64,000 nucleotides of DNA from the NCBI GenBank assembly GCA_028280405.1, contig JANQLW010000012.1:1-64000 (forward strand), read 5' to 3'. The first letter of the stretch is position 1. The number at the start of each line of letters is the position of its first letter. Shown here piece by piece: positions 16,624 through 24,508 of this stretch. The translations under genes were made by a program, and so were the position numbers. Origin of the DNA: Bacteroidales bacterium. GTDB taxonomy: Bacteria > Bacteroidota > Bacteroidia > Bacteroidales > GCA-2711565. The notes below the pieces were generated by a model. The model was not told the DNA's origin. It saw nothing but the letters and a program-made list of their open reading frames with translations, and made no database searches.

Positions 16624-17829
16624 ATGGATTTCTATTGGACAAAGAATATCGAATTAGTTGATGAGATTTCAAAAATTTATAAGAGTGGTGGTCTAACTCT
16701 AGTACTAGGTGCTGGGGTCTCAAAGGGGTGTGGTTTACCATCATGGCCTGAACTTGTAAAAGACCTTCATACTGAAGTATGTCGAAAGAATTATAATACA
16801 GCAGATGGATTGTATGGCTCTTTTGAAAACCCTAAAGGATGGGGTGGACTCCAAACCGCTCGTAATGGTTTAGAGGCAAAAACACTAAATAACTTACCAT
16901 TACCGATCCAAAGTCGTTTTTGCAAGAGCAAACTTGGTAAAAACTACACTAAGACTCTGCAGAAAACATTATATAAAAACAACTTCACCATATCAAAAAC
17001 TGTTGATTCTATAATTAAGCTTCAATCGCTGAAAGCAATTTGTACATACAATTATGATGATATAATCGAGACGTCAGGAAAAAAAGGACAATTCAGGTCA
17101 ATTCCAAAATCTGAAATTAGTTATAAATCAGGAATCCCTGTTTACCATGTGCATGGAATGTTACCTTCGGATATTTCAAAAAGGCCTAAAGGAGACATAA
17201 TATTCTCTGAAGATGAATATCATGAACTATATTTGAATTTTGGGCATTGGTCAAATATTATACAATTAAGTCTTTTTATAGAAAGTGAAATAGTCCTATT
17301 TATTGGTTTGTCATTTGATGATCCAAATTTACGGAGGCTCCTTGATGGTGCTAAATCTGCAAAAAAGGGACTAAAACTATATAATATTTGCAAACTTCCA
17401 TTTGAAAGGTATTTAAATCATAGTACTAAAACTCCCTTAGATCCAAATGAGGTAGAAGTCTCAGTTTACGATCAAGTTTATAAAAATATTGGAGTTGAGA
17501 ATATTTGGGTCGATGAATATGATCCAGATATATCTATTTTACTTGAAGCCTTCGTTGCTAAAGATTCAATTGAATCTTATACAGATAGTACCAGGAAAAA
17601 TTTGAAGGAGAAACTAAAAGCTATTGGTATTACCACAGAAATATGCCATCTACATGGTTGTAATGATCGCTGTGTTAAAGGATCTCAGTTTTGTATTTTA
17701 CATACCTTAGGAGATAAAGATAGATACATGCCTTTCGCACCAATGCCAAAGACATCAAAAGATATTTGCTCTGTAAAAGGATGTGATAAAATTACTTCTG
17801 GTGTGTCAAACACTTGCAGATACCATTAA
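16624..17829 (+). CDS. SIR2-like protein with two C-terminal Cys/His knuckles (cassette gene)
   Basis: A 401-residue protein. The N-terminal SIR2-type domain shows LVLGAGVSKGCGLPSW (about 26-41), CTYNYDDIIETS (about 140), VYHVHGMLP (about 177) and VLFIGLSFDDPNLRRLL (about 223), consistent with an NAD+-consuming defence effector. After residue 335 are two similar Cys/His clusters, CHLHGCNDRC-x6-C-x2-H and CSVKGCDKI-x7-C-x2-H, which look like paired zinc-binding knuckles of the kind seen in phage and defence proteins. They could bind nucleic acid or a trigger protein. It is the only gene of its cassette and has no partner. Confidence 0.82.
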   Translation: MDFYWTKNIELVDEISKIYKSGGLTLVLGAGVSKGCGLPSWPELVKDLHTEVCRKNYNTADGLYGSFENPKGWGGLQTARNGLEAKTLNNLPLPIQSRFCKSKLGKNYTKTLQKTLYKNNFTISKTVDSIIKLQSLKAICTYNYDDIIETSGKKGQFRSIPKSEISYKSGIPVYHVHGMLPSDISKRPKGDIIFSEDEYHELYLNFGHWSNIIQLSLFIESEIVLFIGLSFDDPNLRRLLDGAKSAKKGLKLYNICKLPFERYLNHSTKTPLDPNEVEVSVYDQVYKNIGVENIWVDEYDPDISILLEAFVAKDSIESYTDSTRKNLKEKLKAIGITTEICHLHGCNDRCVKGSQFCILHTLGDKDRYMPFAPMPKTSKDICSVKGCDKITSGVSNTCRYH

Positions 17830-17889
17830 TCATTAGAAATAAAGAAATTAATTAAGAAGTAGCTATTTAAGATTATGAGAAAATACAAC

Positions 17890-18015
17890 ACCTAACAGCC
17901 AATATAAGTCATAGACTGGTTTGTGGCACTGTAGATAAGAACGTAATGCGCTTTTTCTTATCTTGCTAATCAAAAACATTGCAACGCAACGTCTCATATT
18001 GGCAACACGTTAGGT
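17890..18015 (+). other. attC recombination site H (consensus-matching)
   Basis: R'' ACCTAAC (17890-17896) fits RYYYAAC and R' GTTAGGT (18009-18015) fits GTTRRRY, 126 bp overall. Inner boxes GCCAATAT and ATATTGGC are exact inverted copies. The next gene begins 19 bp after R'. This is the clearest integron-type site in the window. Confidence 0.85.
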
Positions 18016-18033
18016 TGCATAAAACATCGTGCC

Positions 18034-18912
18034 ATGAATGAAACTTCTTGGAGACATCATTATATACCTGAATTCTATCTTGATGGATTTACATCGAGTA
18101 ATGGCATGTTTAAGATTTATGATGTTAAAGCAAAAAGGTTTAAGAAGAATGGAAAAGAATTTTCACCAAGGAGTCAGTTTTTTGAGAAAAATGGTAACAG
18201 TTGGATTTCCGAGGATTTGATTGATGATAAGCAAGAGACAAAATATAGTAAAATTGACAACAGAGTTGCCAAGGTATTCCAACGAATTCATAAATCTAAT
18301 TTTCAAGATAAATTCAATGTAGATAGTGATGATATTGCATTGCTTCAATATTTCGTTGGAGTTATGTATTGGAGAATTCCAACAAACTACTCCGAGATTA
18401 AAGATATTATTCAGAGAAAGGAATTAAAAGAATTAGGACTTGTTCTAAAAAAGATTGACGATTCTTCAAACCTTGATATCAGGGAATTTGAGGAAAGAAT
18501 AAAAAACGATTCTAATTTCTTTAAAATGATGAAATATTGGTTTCCAAATATCTCTTTTCCTGAGATTTTTGATTGTACTACACCTTTACATATTATTCCG
18601 TTCTTTAAGTCTTTTCCTCCCGTTTGTAGTGATAACCCCGTGATTTCAAGAGACCCAGATAGATTTAGAGTGTATAAGGATGATTTTATTTTTCCTTTAA
18701 GTGATACAAGAACTTTTTTTCGAGGGAATAAAATTAAAAAGCTCAACGGTGTTATTAAGATATTAATTGATACTTTAATATATAAACAAGCTCTTGAATT
18801 TGTGAGTTGTACTAATGAGAGATATTTAGAACAATTAGACTCTTTTTATGACAAGAATTTTAGTAATTTAAAGGAACTTAGAGAATTAATTTTTGAACTA
18901 GTATTTGAATAA
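18034..18912 (+). CDS. DUF4238 domain protein (cassette gene)
   Basis: A 292-residue protein beginning NETSWRHHYIPEFYLDGFTS, followed by MFKIYDVK, the hallmark HH-IP-YL-F start of DUF4238 proteins. Their function is unknown; they occur widely in variable regions and defence islands. No membrane segments are seen. Its cassette starts GTTAGGTTGC and its R'' reads GCAACCTAAC, perfectly complementary over ten bases. The gene has no cotranscribed neighbour. Confidence 0.8.
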   Translation: MNETSWRHHYIPEFYLDGFTSSNGMFKIYDVKAKRFKKNGKEFSPRSQFFEKNGNSWISEDLIDDKQETKYSKIDNRVAKVFQRIHKSNFQDKFNVDSDDIALLQYFVGVMYWRIPTNYSEIKDIIQRKELKELGLVLKKIDDSSNLDIREFEERIKNDSNFFKMMKYWFPNISFPEIFDCTTPLHIIPFFKSFPPVCSDNPVISRDPDRFRVYKDDFIFPLSDTRTFFRGNKIKKLNGVIKILIDTLIYKQALEFVSCTNERYLEQLDSFYDKNFSNLKELRELIFELVFE

Positions 18913-18919
18913 TTACGCA

Positions 18920-19049
18920 ACCTAACAATTCATAAAAATAATAGCTAAAATAGTAGTAAATTTAAGGGGTATAGCCTGTTTCAACTTTCCTGTAACTTGA
19001 TAAGAAAGTGCTACGTAGTCGGCTACTATTCTTATACTCAACGTTGGCT
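18920..19049 (+). other. attC-like recombination site I
   Basis: R'' ACCTAAC (18920-18926) and R' GTTGGCT (19043-19049, one departure from GTTRRRY) bracket 130 bp. Interior arms around TAGCTAAAATAGTAGTAA and CTACGTAGTCGGCTACTATT form an imperfect palindrome. R'' matches the start of the DUF4238 cassette, and R' matches the R'' remnant of the following one (19449-19455). Confidence 0.75.
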
Positions 19050-19063
19050 GCGATTAATGGAAA

Positions 19064-19444
19064 ATGCTATCTAAAAAAAACATATTCAAGACAAATTTAA
19101 TAATCCAACTAAATGTTTGGTTCATTCTTGTAGGACTTATTGCACATTCAATTTTTGTAAAAGGATCAAACATTGCAGTTTATGATCCATTAACCATTGG
19201 CTATGCTATATATTTGCTTGGATTTTTAATATCCATTTTTTTAGGCAAAGTAAATAAACTATGGCTTACTTTTATTATTATTCCACCCTTGATAGTTATA
19301 GGATTTATTTTTCTTGAAAGCTTTCCAAAGAATAGTTCATATGATAGTATGACAGTTTTTACTTTTACAATAACACTTCTTATGCTATGCTTTACACTCC
19401 AAATTATACCCATCTTAATAAATTTATTTAAAAAATCAGATTAA
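19064..19444 (+). CDS. Cassette-borne four-helix membrane protein
   Basis: A 126-residue, very hydrophobic protein with four predicted membrane segments (about 10-30, 40-60, 66-86, 98-120) joined by short loops. No enzymatic motif is visible. It starts 14 bp after the R' of site I and ends just before an R''-like remnant, AGCCAAG (19449-19455), complementary to the cassette start GTTGGCT except for one base. The rest of that attC site is cut away where the amidase region begins. Function unknown. Confidence 0.65.
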   Translation: MLSKKNIFKTNLIIQLNVWFILVGLIAHSIFVKGSNIAVYDPLTIGYAIYLLGFLISIFLGKVNKLWLTFIIIPPLIVIGFIFLESFPKNSSYDSMTVFTFTITLLMLCFTLQIIPILINLFKKSD

Positions 19445-19472
19445 CAGCAGCCAAGACCAAGAACTTTGTTAA

Positions 19473-20150
19473 TTATATATTATGTTTTAAAGCTGGTCCC
19501 GGATCCTTTTTTCTTTCAGGGGCAATGTCGTCATGGCCTAAGATATTTTTAATATTATATTCCTTTTTTAAGAGTTTACAGAGTGCTTTGAGAGAGACAA
19601 GTTGTTCTTTTGTGTAAACTTCCCAGACTTTTACCTCCTTATCGAATTTGTGTTTGGCCAACACTACATTTTTTCTATCAACTTTTTTGTAAAACCAAGT
19701 ATAGTAGCCATCTTCTCGTTTTTGTAGTTGTCCGGCATTATCGAGTTCGATACCGATGGAGTAGTTGTTGAGGTTGGTGCGATCTTTCCATTTGCTTTTG
19801 CCGGCATGCCAAGTGATGAAGTTAAATGGGGCCAGTTGTATGATGTTTCCGGATTTACCTATTATTACATGGGCTGAGGCTTTGGATTTTGGATTGCAGA
19901 GCCATTCAGCTGAGGATTGGAGTGAGTATCCTGCAGTGTAGTGGAGGATGATAGTATCAGGAAGATTATTTTTGAATTCTCCAGAGTGGTTTGGAGTTAT
20001 TTTATAGGATATTCTGGGGTTTTCGGTTTTGGGAAGAAGTATATGATCCTTGATTTTTAAAGTAGTTTTCTTTTTTGGCTTTCTTATTCGTTTAATAAGA
20101 GATGTCCAGAGTTTTTTGATTTTGAAGATGATTTTTTTTATAAAGTTCAT
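19473..20150 (-). CDS. N-acetylmuramoyl-L-alanine amidase (Amidase_2 / T7-lysozyme-like)
   Basis: A 225-residue protein with a very basic N-terminal 35 residues, then an Amidase_2 domain: TIILHYTAGYS (first zinc His about 70), AHVIIGKSGNIIQL, ITWHAGKS (His about 113), SIGIELDNAG, and GHDDIAPERKKDPGP supplying the last zinc His and the catalytic-loop Lys. It cleaves the amide bond between muramic acid and the peptide stem. No signal peptide is clear; the basic N-terminus could bind membrane or wall. Such genes in Bacteroidota elements may be phage-derived lysins. Confidence 0.88.
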   Translation of the reverse strand: MNFIKKIIFKIKKLWTSLIKRIRKPKKKTTLKIKDHILLPKTENPRISYKITPNHSGEFKNNLPDTIILHYTAGYSLQSSAEWLCNPKSKASAHVIIGKSGNIIQLAPFNFITWHAGKSKWKDRTNLNNYSIGIELDNAGQLQKREDGYYTWFYKKVDRKNVVLAKHKFDKEVKVWEVYTKEQLVSLKALCKLLKKEYNIKNILGHDDIAPERKKDPGPALKHNI

Positions 20151-20476
20151 TTTTATTAGGTTTTTGTGGAATTAAAAGTCCATTTATGAATTATTGAATG
20201 AAGTGTTGTTATTAGTTAATACCAGGATTTAGATTTTGTCCCCTTTTTTTATGTATATATGAGTATTTGCTGTTGTTTGCGATGTAATATAGTTTATTTC
20301 TTAAAGACCCACTCCGGGTCTCCTCCCATCCCGGAGAGCTTTGGGATTGGGAGGAGGTTTGGTTGAATCAAGTACATGTGACGACCTCTTGCAGGAAAGA
20401 GGGATGGAGTGGGGGGAAAGATATTTCATGTCCGGTTTATGATTTCTAATTTTTAATGTTCCATTTGATTCTATAG
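20151..20476. repeat. Intergenic region with GC-rich hairpin
   Basis: No gene. The main feature is the inverted repeat CCTCCCATCCC / GGGATTGGGAGG (about 20320-20353), with the related words AAAGACCCACTCCGGG to its left. Words of this type recur widely between genes in Bacteroidota and look like small dispersed palindromes. Confidence 0.45.
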
Positions 20477-20887
20477 TTAAGTTTTGGCAGTTAAGCATTT
20501 TGTTATTGTTTTTAGATAATCTGGCCAATGTATTGGTTTTTGGAAATAGGCTTCTGCGCCATGGATGATGCAATTTTCTTTATGTTCCTGGGGGAGCTGG
20601 CATGTTTGGATGATGATTGGAACCATTTTTTCCTTTAGGATCATGAATAAATGATCATAAATGGTGTATCCATTGAAATAGATCTCCGTTAATACCAAAT
20701 CAATTTCGAGTTCTTGTACCAGCCAAATGCCATGAAGAATACTTGGAGTTGATAAAAATGTTGCCTGATCCAGATAGAATTGATGCAATAAATGGTTTTT
20801 TTCATCTGCATCGATTAATAGAATTGTTTTGCCAATAAAGGCCTGGGGAGCCTTTGTGGTTTTTTGACCAGTTTTTGGTTTTTGCAT
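20477..20887 (-). CDS. Response-regulator-like pseudo-receiver domain protein
   Basis: A 136-residue single-domain protein with the receiver fold pattern: ILLIDADEKNHLLHQFY at about 22, LVLTEIYFNGYTIYD at about 59, VPIIIQTCQ at about 88 and AYFQKPIHW at about 112. The acidic pair (IDAD) and the conserved Lys-Pro are present. The phospho-acceptor position is Glu (TEI) rather than Asp, so it probably cannot be phosphorylated normally and may mimic a permanently active state. There is no output domain. The amidase gene lies on the same strand beyond a 326-bp gap. Confidence 0.72.
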   Translation of the reverse strand: MQKPKTGQKTTKAPQAFIGKTILLIDADEKNHLLHQFYLDQATFLSTPSILHGIWLVQELEIDLVLTEIYFNGYTIYDHLFMILKEKMVPIIIQTCQLPQEHKENCIIHGAEAYFQKPIHWPDYLKTITKCLTAKT

Positions 20888-20980
20888 AGCTGTTCGTTTT
20901 TAGTTATACTTTTAATTAATGGGGAGTATAATTAGCTATGTTCCACTGATTGATTTGAGGAGACTCTTAATTGACTTTGG

Positions 20981-21163
20981 CCAGCTAAGATAAGACCCTC
21001 CTTCGCTAAAGCTTCGGAGGACAAAGAAAAAGCGTGGAACTCTTCTTATCTGAGGGAGGTACCGCCAAAGCACCCAGACCTACAAATAAACAAGCCCACG
21101 CTATACGTGAACGCTTGCTTATTTTCTCGTAGGTCTTTAAAAAATATTTGGCGGTTTTCCCTC
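20981..21163. repeat. Long compound palindrome
   Basis: A small hairpin CCTCC...GGAGG (20997-21020) nests between the inverted words AGATAAG and CTTATCT. Next comes a large imperfect palindrome, 21052-21163: GAGGGA pairs with CCCTC, CCGCCAAA with TTTGGCGG, AGACCTAC with GTAGGTCT and AAGC with GCTT. The gap 20888-21377 has no gene, so this would be a structured leader or a non-autonomous repeat. CTCCTTCGCTAAAGCTTCGG-type words are common in Bacteroidota intergenic DNA. Confidence 0.6.
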
Positions 21164-21377
21164 AACAAGAAAATAGCTAACGCTATATTTTATATGTCTT
21201 TAGTTTTTTGTATCCGCCTAAGGGGGACAAATTTTCATATGTTTTGTTTTTGGTTTGTGATTCAAAGATAGTTATTTGATTGTTTACTTGTTATTGGACT
21301 ATTGTTATTTTTTATAAGGAACCTCTTTATAATTAATACAAGAAAAAGGAAATTGTCACCCTAAAAATTTAATAAAA

Positions 21378-22061
21378 TTACATCTCAACTTTGCGATTTA
21401 TATGTTTTGTCAGCTTATCTAATTGAGGAAATAATGTATATTCATTAATATTAACATGATTTAGTTCTTTTAGAATTTCTTCTTTATTAGATATAATTAA
21501 TATGTTTGAAATATCTATGATACTATTTGTTGGACAGGATGGTAAAACGAATACACTGGATTGAGAAACTATTCGATTATCAAATTTTGGAGGAATAATA
21601 CATAGTGATTCATTTGATTTGTTGAAGATCTTATCAATTGGTTCATTTTTATCATATTTTTCAGAAAAGTAGGAAATTCTATCTGATATATAAATATAAC
21701 CTCTTCTATATGGATGTTTATTTGCAGCAAAAAAAAGAGCAACTAACGGATTGAGTGTAAAATCAACTAATCTCGTATAAAGACCATGGTGTTGTGCAAT
21801 CATTAAAAAATCTAGATCACTATAATTATGACTTTTTAAATGAGCAATAGAATTATTTTTAAATTGATAAAAAAGATTTAATTCCCTGTCTAAATATTTA
21901 TCAGGGGCTTTACCTTTAATCTTTAATAGTCTGCCCCAATTTGAAAGCATCGGAAAGTCATATTCTTTACTTTCTCCTCTGTAAATGTTTTCTTTACTAA
22001 TATCAACTTTTTCTATGATTTTTAAATAATCTTTAAGTGATTTAATAATTTTTTTTGACAT
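21378..22061 (-). CDS. FRG-domain protein
   Basis: A 227-residue protein with the FRG domain signature: NIYRGESKEYDFPMLSNWGR at about 25, DLDFLMIAQHHGLYTRLVDF at about 81, then NPLVALFFAANKH. The name-giving RG, the QHHG and the TRL-DFT-NPLVALFFA block are intact. The family is linked to toxins and antiphage systems and may bind or modify nucleotides or DNA, but its chemistry is not settled to my knowledge. It stands alone, divergent from the RloAB operon across a 331-bp AT-rich gap. Confidence 0.82.
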   Translation of the reverse strand: MSKKIIKSLKDYLKIIEKVDISKENIYRGESKEYDFPMLSNWGRLLKIKGKAPDKYLDRELNLFYQFKNNSIAHLKSHNYSDLDFLMIAQHHGLYTRLVDFTLNPLVALFFAANKHPYRRGYIYISDRISYFSEKYDKNEPIDKIFNKSNESLCIIPPKFDNRIVSQSSVFVLPSCPTNSIIDISNILIISNKEEILKELNHVNINEYTLFPQLDKLTKHINRKVEM

Positions 22062-22332
22062 ATTTTATTCGTTTGCACGCATTTAAAAATTTGACAATCA
22101 CCCCTTTCTCATCAAACATATTTTTTATTTGAAGAAGCTACAAGAAATATCTTTCTTCTAATATAGATAAAGGTATTACAAATTCAATATATATAGCCAA
22201 TTAAGCATTCAGTACAGATAAATATAAATACTAATTAGAAAGAAAATTTATAGTTGAATTTAAACAAAATACTCAATAATCCTGTTTTTATTTTTAAAAT
22301 TTGCATATTAATTTCATTATTTTAAATTAGAG

Positions 22333-22363
22333 TTGTTTTCTGCGTTTTTATTCTATATATTTG
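22333..22363 (+). promoter_or_regulatory. Bacteroidota-type promoter for the RloAB genes
   Basis: The -7 box TATATTTG (22356-22363) fits TAnnTTTG exactly, with TTG (22333-22335) 20 bp upstream as the -33 element. Predicted transcription starts near 22370, leaving about 22 nt before the ATG at 22393. The rest of 22062-22332 is AT-rich and shows nothing else. Confidence 0.55.
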
Positions 22364-22392
22364 CAATTAACTTACAATAAACACATATAGAA

Positions 22393-23667
22393 ATGATATT
22401 AGAACTTAAGATTAAGAATTTTCTATCCTTCAAAAATGAGGTTATTTTTAGTTTTGAAGCCACATCAGATAAGACTTTAGAAGATTATTATGTGACTCAA
22501 ATGGAGGATGGTACTCGCATCTTAAATATGGCTATGGTTTATGGTGCCAATGCATCCGGTAAAAGTAACCTAATTCATGCTTTTGAATTTTTGAATGAAT
22601 TTACTCGTAATTTACATGAAAAGGATGGTATTAATAATATGTTTGTGCCATTTTTATTTGATGAAACCTCAAAGGAACCTGGTGTTTTTGAATTGGTATT
22701 CTATGCTATTGGTAAAAAGCATAAATATCAACTAATTGTTAATAAAAATGTAGTACTTGAAGAAAAACTATTCGTTTATCCGGGAACACAACCTGCAAGT
22801 ATTTTTAATAGGTATTTTAATGCAGAGAAGGAGATATCTGTTGTTGAGTTTGGTCCAAAAATTAAAATATCTGCCCAGGCATTAGAAGCTATTCAGTTAA
22901 AAGCTCTTAAGAATATTTCTGTATTTGATGCGTATAGCCAGGTAAATATTTCTATACCAGAGTTAGAAATAGCAACTAAGTGGTTTGATGATCAGTTTTT
23001 AAGTCCAATCAATCCTTATACTGAACTGACTGAATTTTCTGATGAGGCAATTAAAAATAGTATAGAAACTAAAATGAATGCTTTAAACTTTCTTAAAGAA
23101 GCTGATTTTAATATTACAGATGTTGAATTTGTTGATAAAGTGGAGAAAATACCTAAAGCATTGGTTGAATTTTTTGAAAAGGCACCTATTTCAGAGGAAA
23201 GGAAAGCCCAAATTAAGAAGGAGGGAGCTATTCCTGTTGAAGAAACTTTTTTCACTCATAGAGTCCTTAAGAATAATAATGAGGAATTTCATCCTCTTTC
23301 TGAAAATAGACAGTCTAGAGGGACTATGAGATATTATGGGTTATCAGCTCCGTTTTTTCATGCAATTGAAAATAATGCTTTTTTACCAATTGACGAAATT
23401 GGGTCGGCACTTCATCCTTTATTAGTATTCCATTTTTTGAGGGAGTTTTTACAGAAATCAAATCAGGCTCAATTACTGTTTACGACACATAATATGTCTA
23501 TTCTGAATGAAAAGGATATGTTAAGAAAAGATGCTATTTGGTTTACTGAAAAACAAGAAGATGGTGCAACTGAATTATTTTCTATGGCAGATTTTAATTT
23601 CAGAAAAGAGTTATCGTTTTATAATGCTTACAAAATCGGAAAATTTGGAGGTATACCAGAATTATAA
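22393..23667 (+). CDS. AAA15-type ATPase, RloA/AbiLi-like
   Basis: A 424-residue ABC-like ATPase of the AAA15/RloA type. It starts MILELKIKNFLSFKNEV (a RecF/OLD-like first strand), then Walker A YGANASGKSNLIHAF (about 52). Late motifs are FLPIDEIGSALHPLLV (Walker B with acidic pair and D-loop, about 329) and LLFTTHNMSIL (H-loop, about 360). The following gene starts 2 bp after the stop and encodes an RloB-like TOPRIM protein. The RloAB pair corresponds to the AbiL abortive-infection arrangement. No Cys-rich or coiled-coil insert is obvious. Confidence 0.85.
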   Translation: MILELKIKNFLSFKNEVIFSFEATSDKTLEDYYVTQMEDGTRILNMAMVYGANASGKSNLIHAFEFLNEFTRNLHEKDGINNMFVPFLFDETSKEPGVFELVFYAIGKKHKYQLIVNKNVVLEEKLFVYPGTQPASIFNRYFNAEKEISVVEFGPKIKISAQALEAIQLKALKNISVFDAYSQVNISIPELEIATKWFDDQFLSPINPYTELTEFSDEAIKNSIETKMNALNFLKEADFNITDVEFVDKVEKIPKALVEFFEKAPISEERKAQIKKEGAIPVEETFFTHRVLKNNNEEFHPLSENRQSRGTMRYYGLSAPFFHAIENNAFLPIDEIGSALHPLLVFHFLREFLQKSNQAQLLFTTHNMSILNEKDMLRKDAIWFTEKQEDGATELFSMADFNFRKELSFYNAYKIGKFGGIPEL

Positions 23668-23669
23668 TC

Positions 23670-24278
23670 ATGGGAAGAAAGAGGAATATAAGACGATTTA
23701 ATGTAAAATATGCAGTTCTGGGTGAAGGTATCACAGAACAATGGTATTTGAAACACTTAAAAGCTCTCAATAATTATAAATATACTATTCGTCCTTCATT
23801 ATTCTCAGATGTAGGTATTGAAAAAGCCGAAGATATAATAGATGAGTTGTTAAGTGGAGGTTGCGATCATATAACGTTTTTGACTGATTATGATACTATT
23901 GTGGCACAACGTAAACAAAAGGCATTTAATCGGATTGTAAAAAAATATAGTAATAATGATAATGTACTTATTTGTGATAGCATGCCTAGTATTGAATTAT
24001 GGTTTCTATTGCATTTTAAATATACGACCCAAGAATTTACAAATTGTGAAGAATTATTAGTTGAATTAAAGAAATATTTGCCTGATTATATGAAGAAAAG
24101 AACTTTTTTAGAAAAAGTTTCCTGGTTTAATACTTTGGTTGATAATAAGGGGCAAGAGAAGGCTATAGAAAATGCCAACAAGCTTTTAGAATATGTGGAA
24201 GAAGGTAATATAGGTAAACATTTTCCATTTACTAAAATGCCGTTGGCAATTGAAAAATTTGAAAATCGAAAAAAATAA
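23670..24278 (+). CDS. rloB: RloB-like (AbiLii-type) TOPRIM-family protein
   Basis: A 202-residue protein. It has a basic N-terminus MGRKRNIRRF, then a TOPRIM-like core: AVLGEGITEQWYLKHLKA with the conserved Glu (about 19), and HITFLTDYDTIVAQRK with paired Asp residues (about 75). SIELWFLLHFKY follows, characteristic of RloB proteins. The C-terminal ENANKLLEYV and PFTKMPLAIEKF also fit. It is the predicted nuclease/effector partner of the upstream ATPase and directly coupled to it. The known role of such pairs is abortive phage defence; here this is inferred from architecture. Confidence 0.85.
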   Translation: MGRKRNIRRFNVKYAVLGEGITEQWYLKHLKALNNYKYTIRPSLFSDVGIEKAEDIIDELLSGGCDHITFLTDYDTIVAQRKQKAFNRIVKKYSNNDNVLICDSMPSIELWFLLHFKYTTQEFTNCEELLVELKKYLPDYMKKRTFLEKVSWFNTLVDNKGQEKAIENANKLLEYVEEGNIGKHFPFTKMPLAIEKFENRKK

Positions 24279-24299
24279 TTATAGGTAAAACAAGAACAT

Positions 24300-24388
24300 A
24301 AAAAAAGTCGCCTTTCGCAAGCGACTTGGATTTGGAAAATTTGCTTGGCCGCAATTGAGGCTTACCACCTCAATGAATTTCCAAATGA
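24300..24388 (-). ncRNA. Predicted ~90-nt structured small RNA
   Basis: On the minus strand a promoter at 24394-24422 predicts a start near 24388. The RNA would begin with an extended hairpin: ATTTGGA/TCCAAAT outer stem (24330-24336 with 24380-24386) and CCTCAATT/AATTGAGG-type inner stem (24353-24360 with 24368-24374), separated by an asymmetric internal loop. It would end in a strong terminator, AAGTCGC/GCGACTT (24305-24311 with 24321-24327), followed by seven T. It has no open frame. It lies between rloB and the metallo-beta-lactamase gene and is transcribed against both. I do not recognise the family. Confidence 0.65.
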
Positions 24389-24393
24389 GACTT

Positions 24394-24422
24394 CAAATAT
24401 AGAAAAATAATTTATATCCAAA
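24394..24422 (-). promoter_or_regulatory. Promoter of the predicted small RNA
   Basis: The minus-strand -7 box TATATTTG (24394-24401) matches TAnnTTTG exactly. The -33 box TTTG (24419-24422) lies 17 bp upstream. The resulting start coincides with the first base pairs of the predicted RNA hairpin. Confidence 0.6.
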
Positions 24423-24508
24423 GTCTCTTTCTAGAACAACTGTGAAAGAACCGTTAAGAAAATAATTTTAGCTGTTTATAATGTATTGTTTAATTTATTA
24501 AAAAAGAG

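Noticed and set aside
20301-20573. 90-codon frame on the minus strand
   Set aside because: It covers an intergenic palindrome and the 3' end of the pseudo-receiver gene in another frame.
24300-24422. Retron msr-msd or CRISPR tracrRNA
   Set aside because: No reverse transcriptase, Cas9 or repeat array is in the window, so I leave the RNA unclassified.
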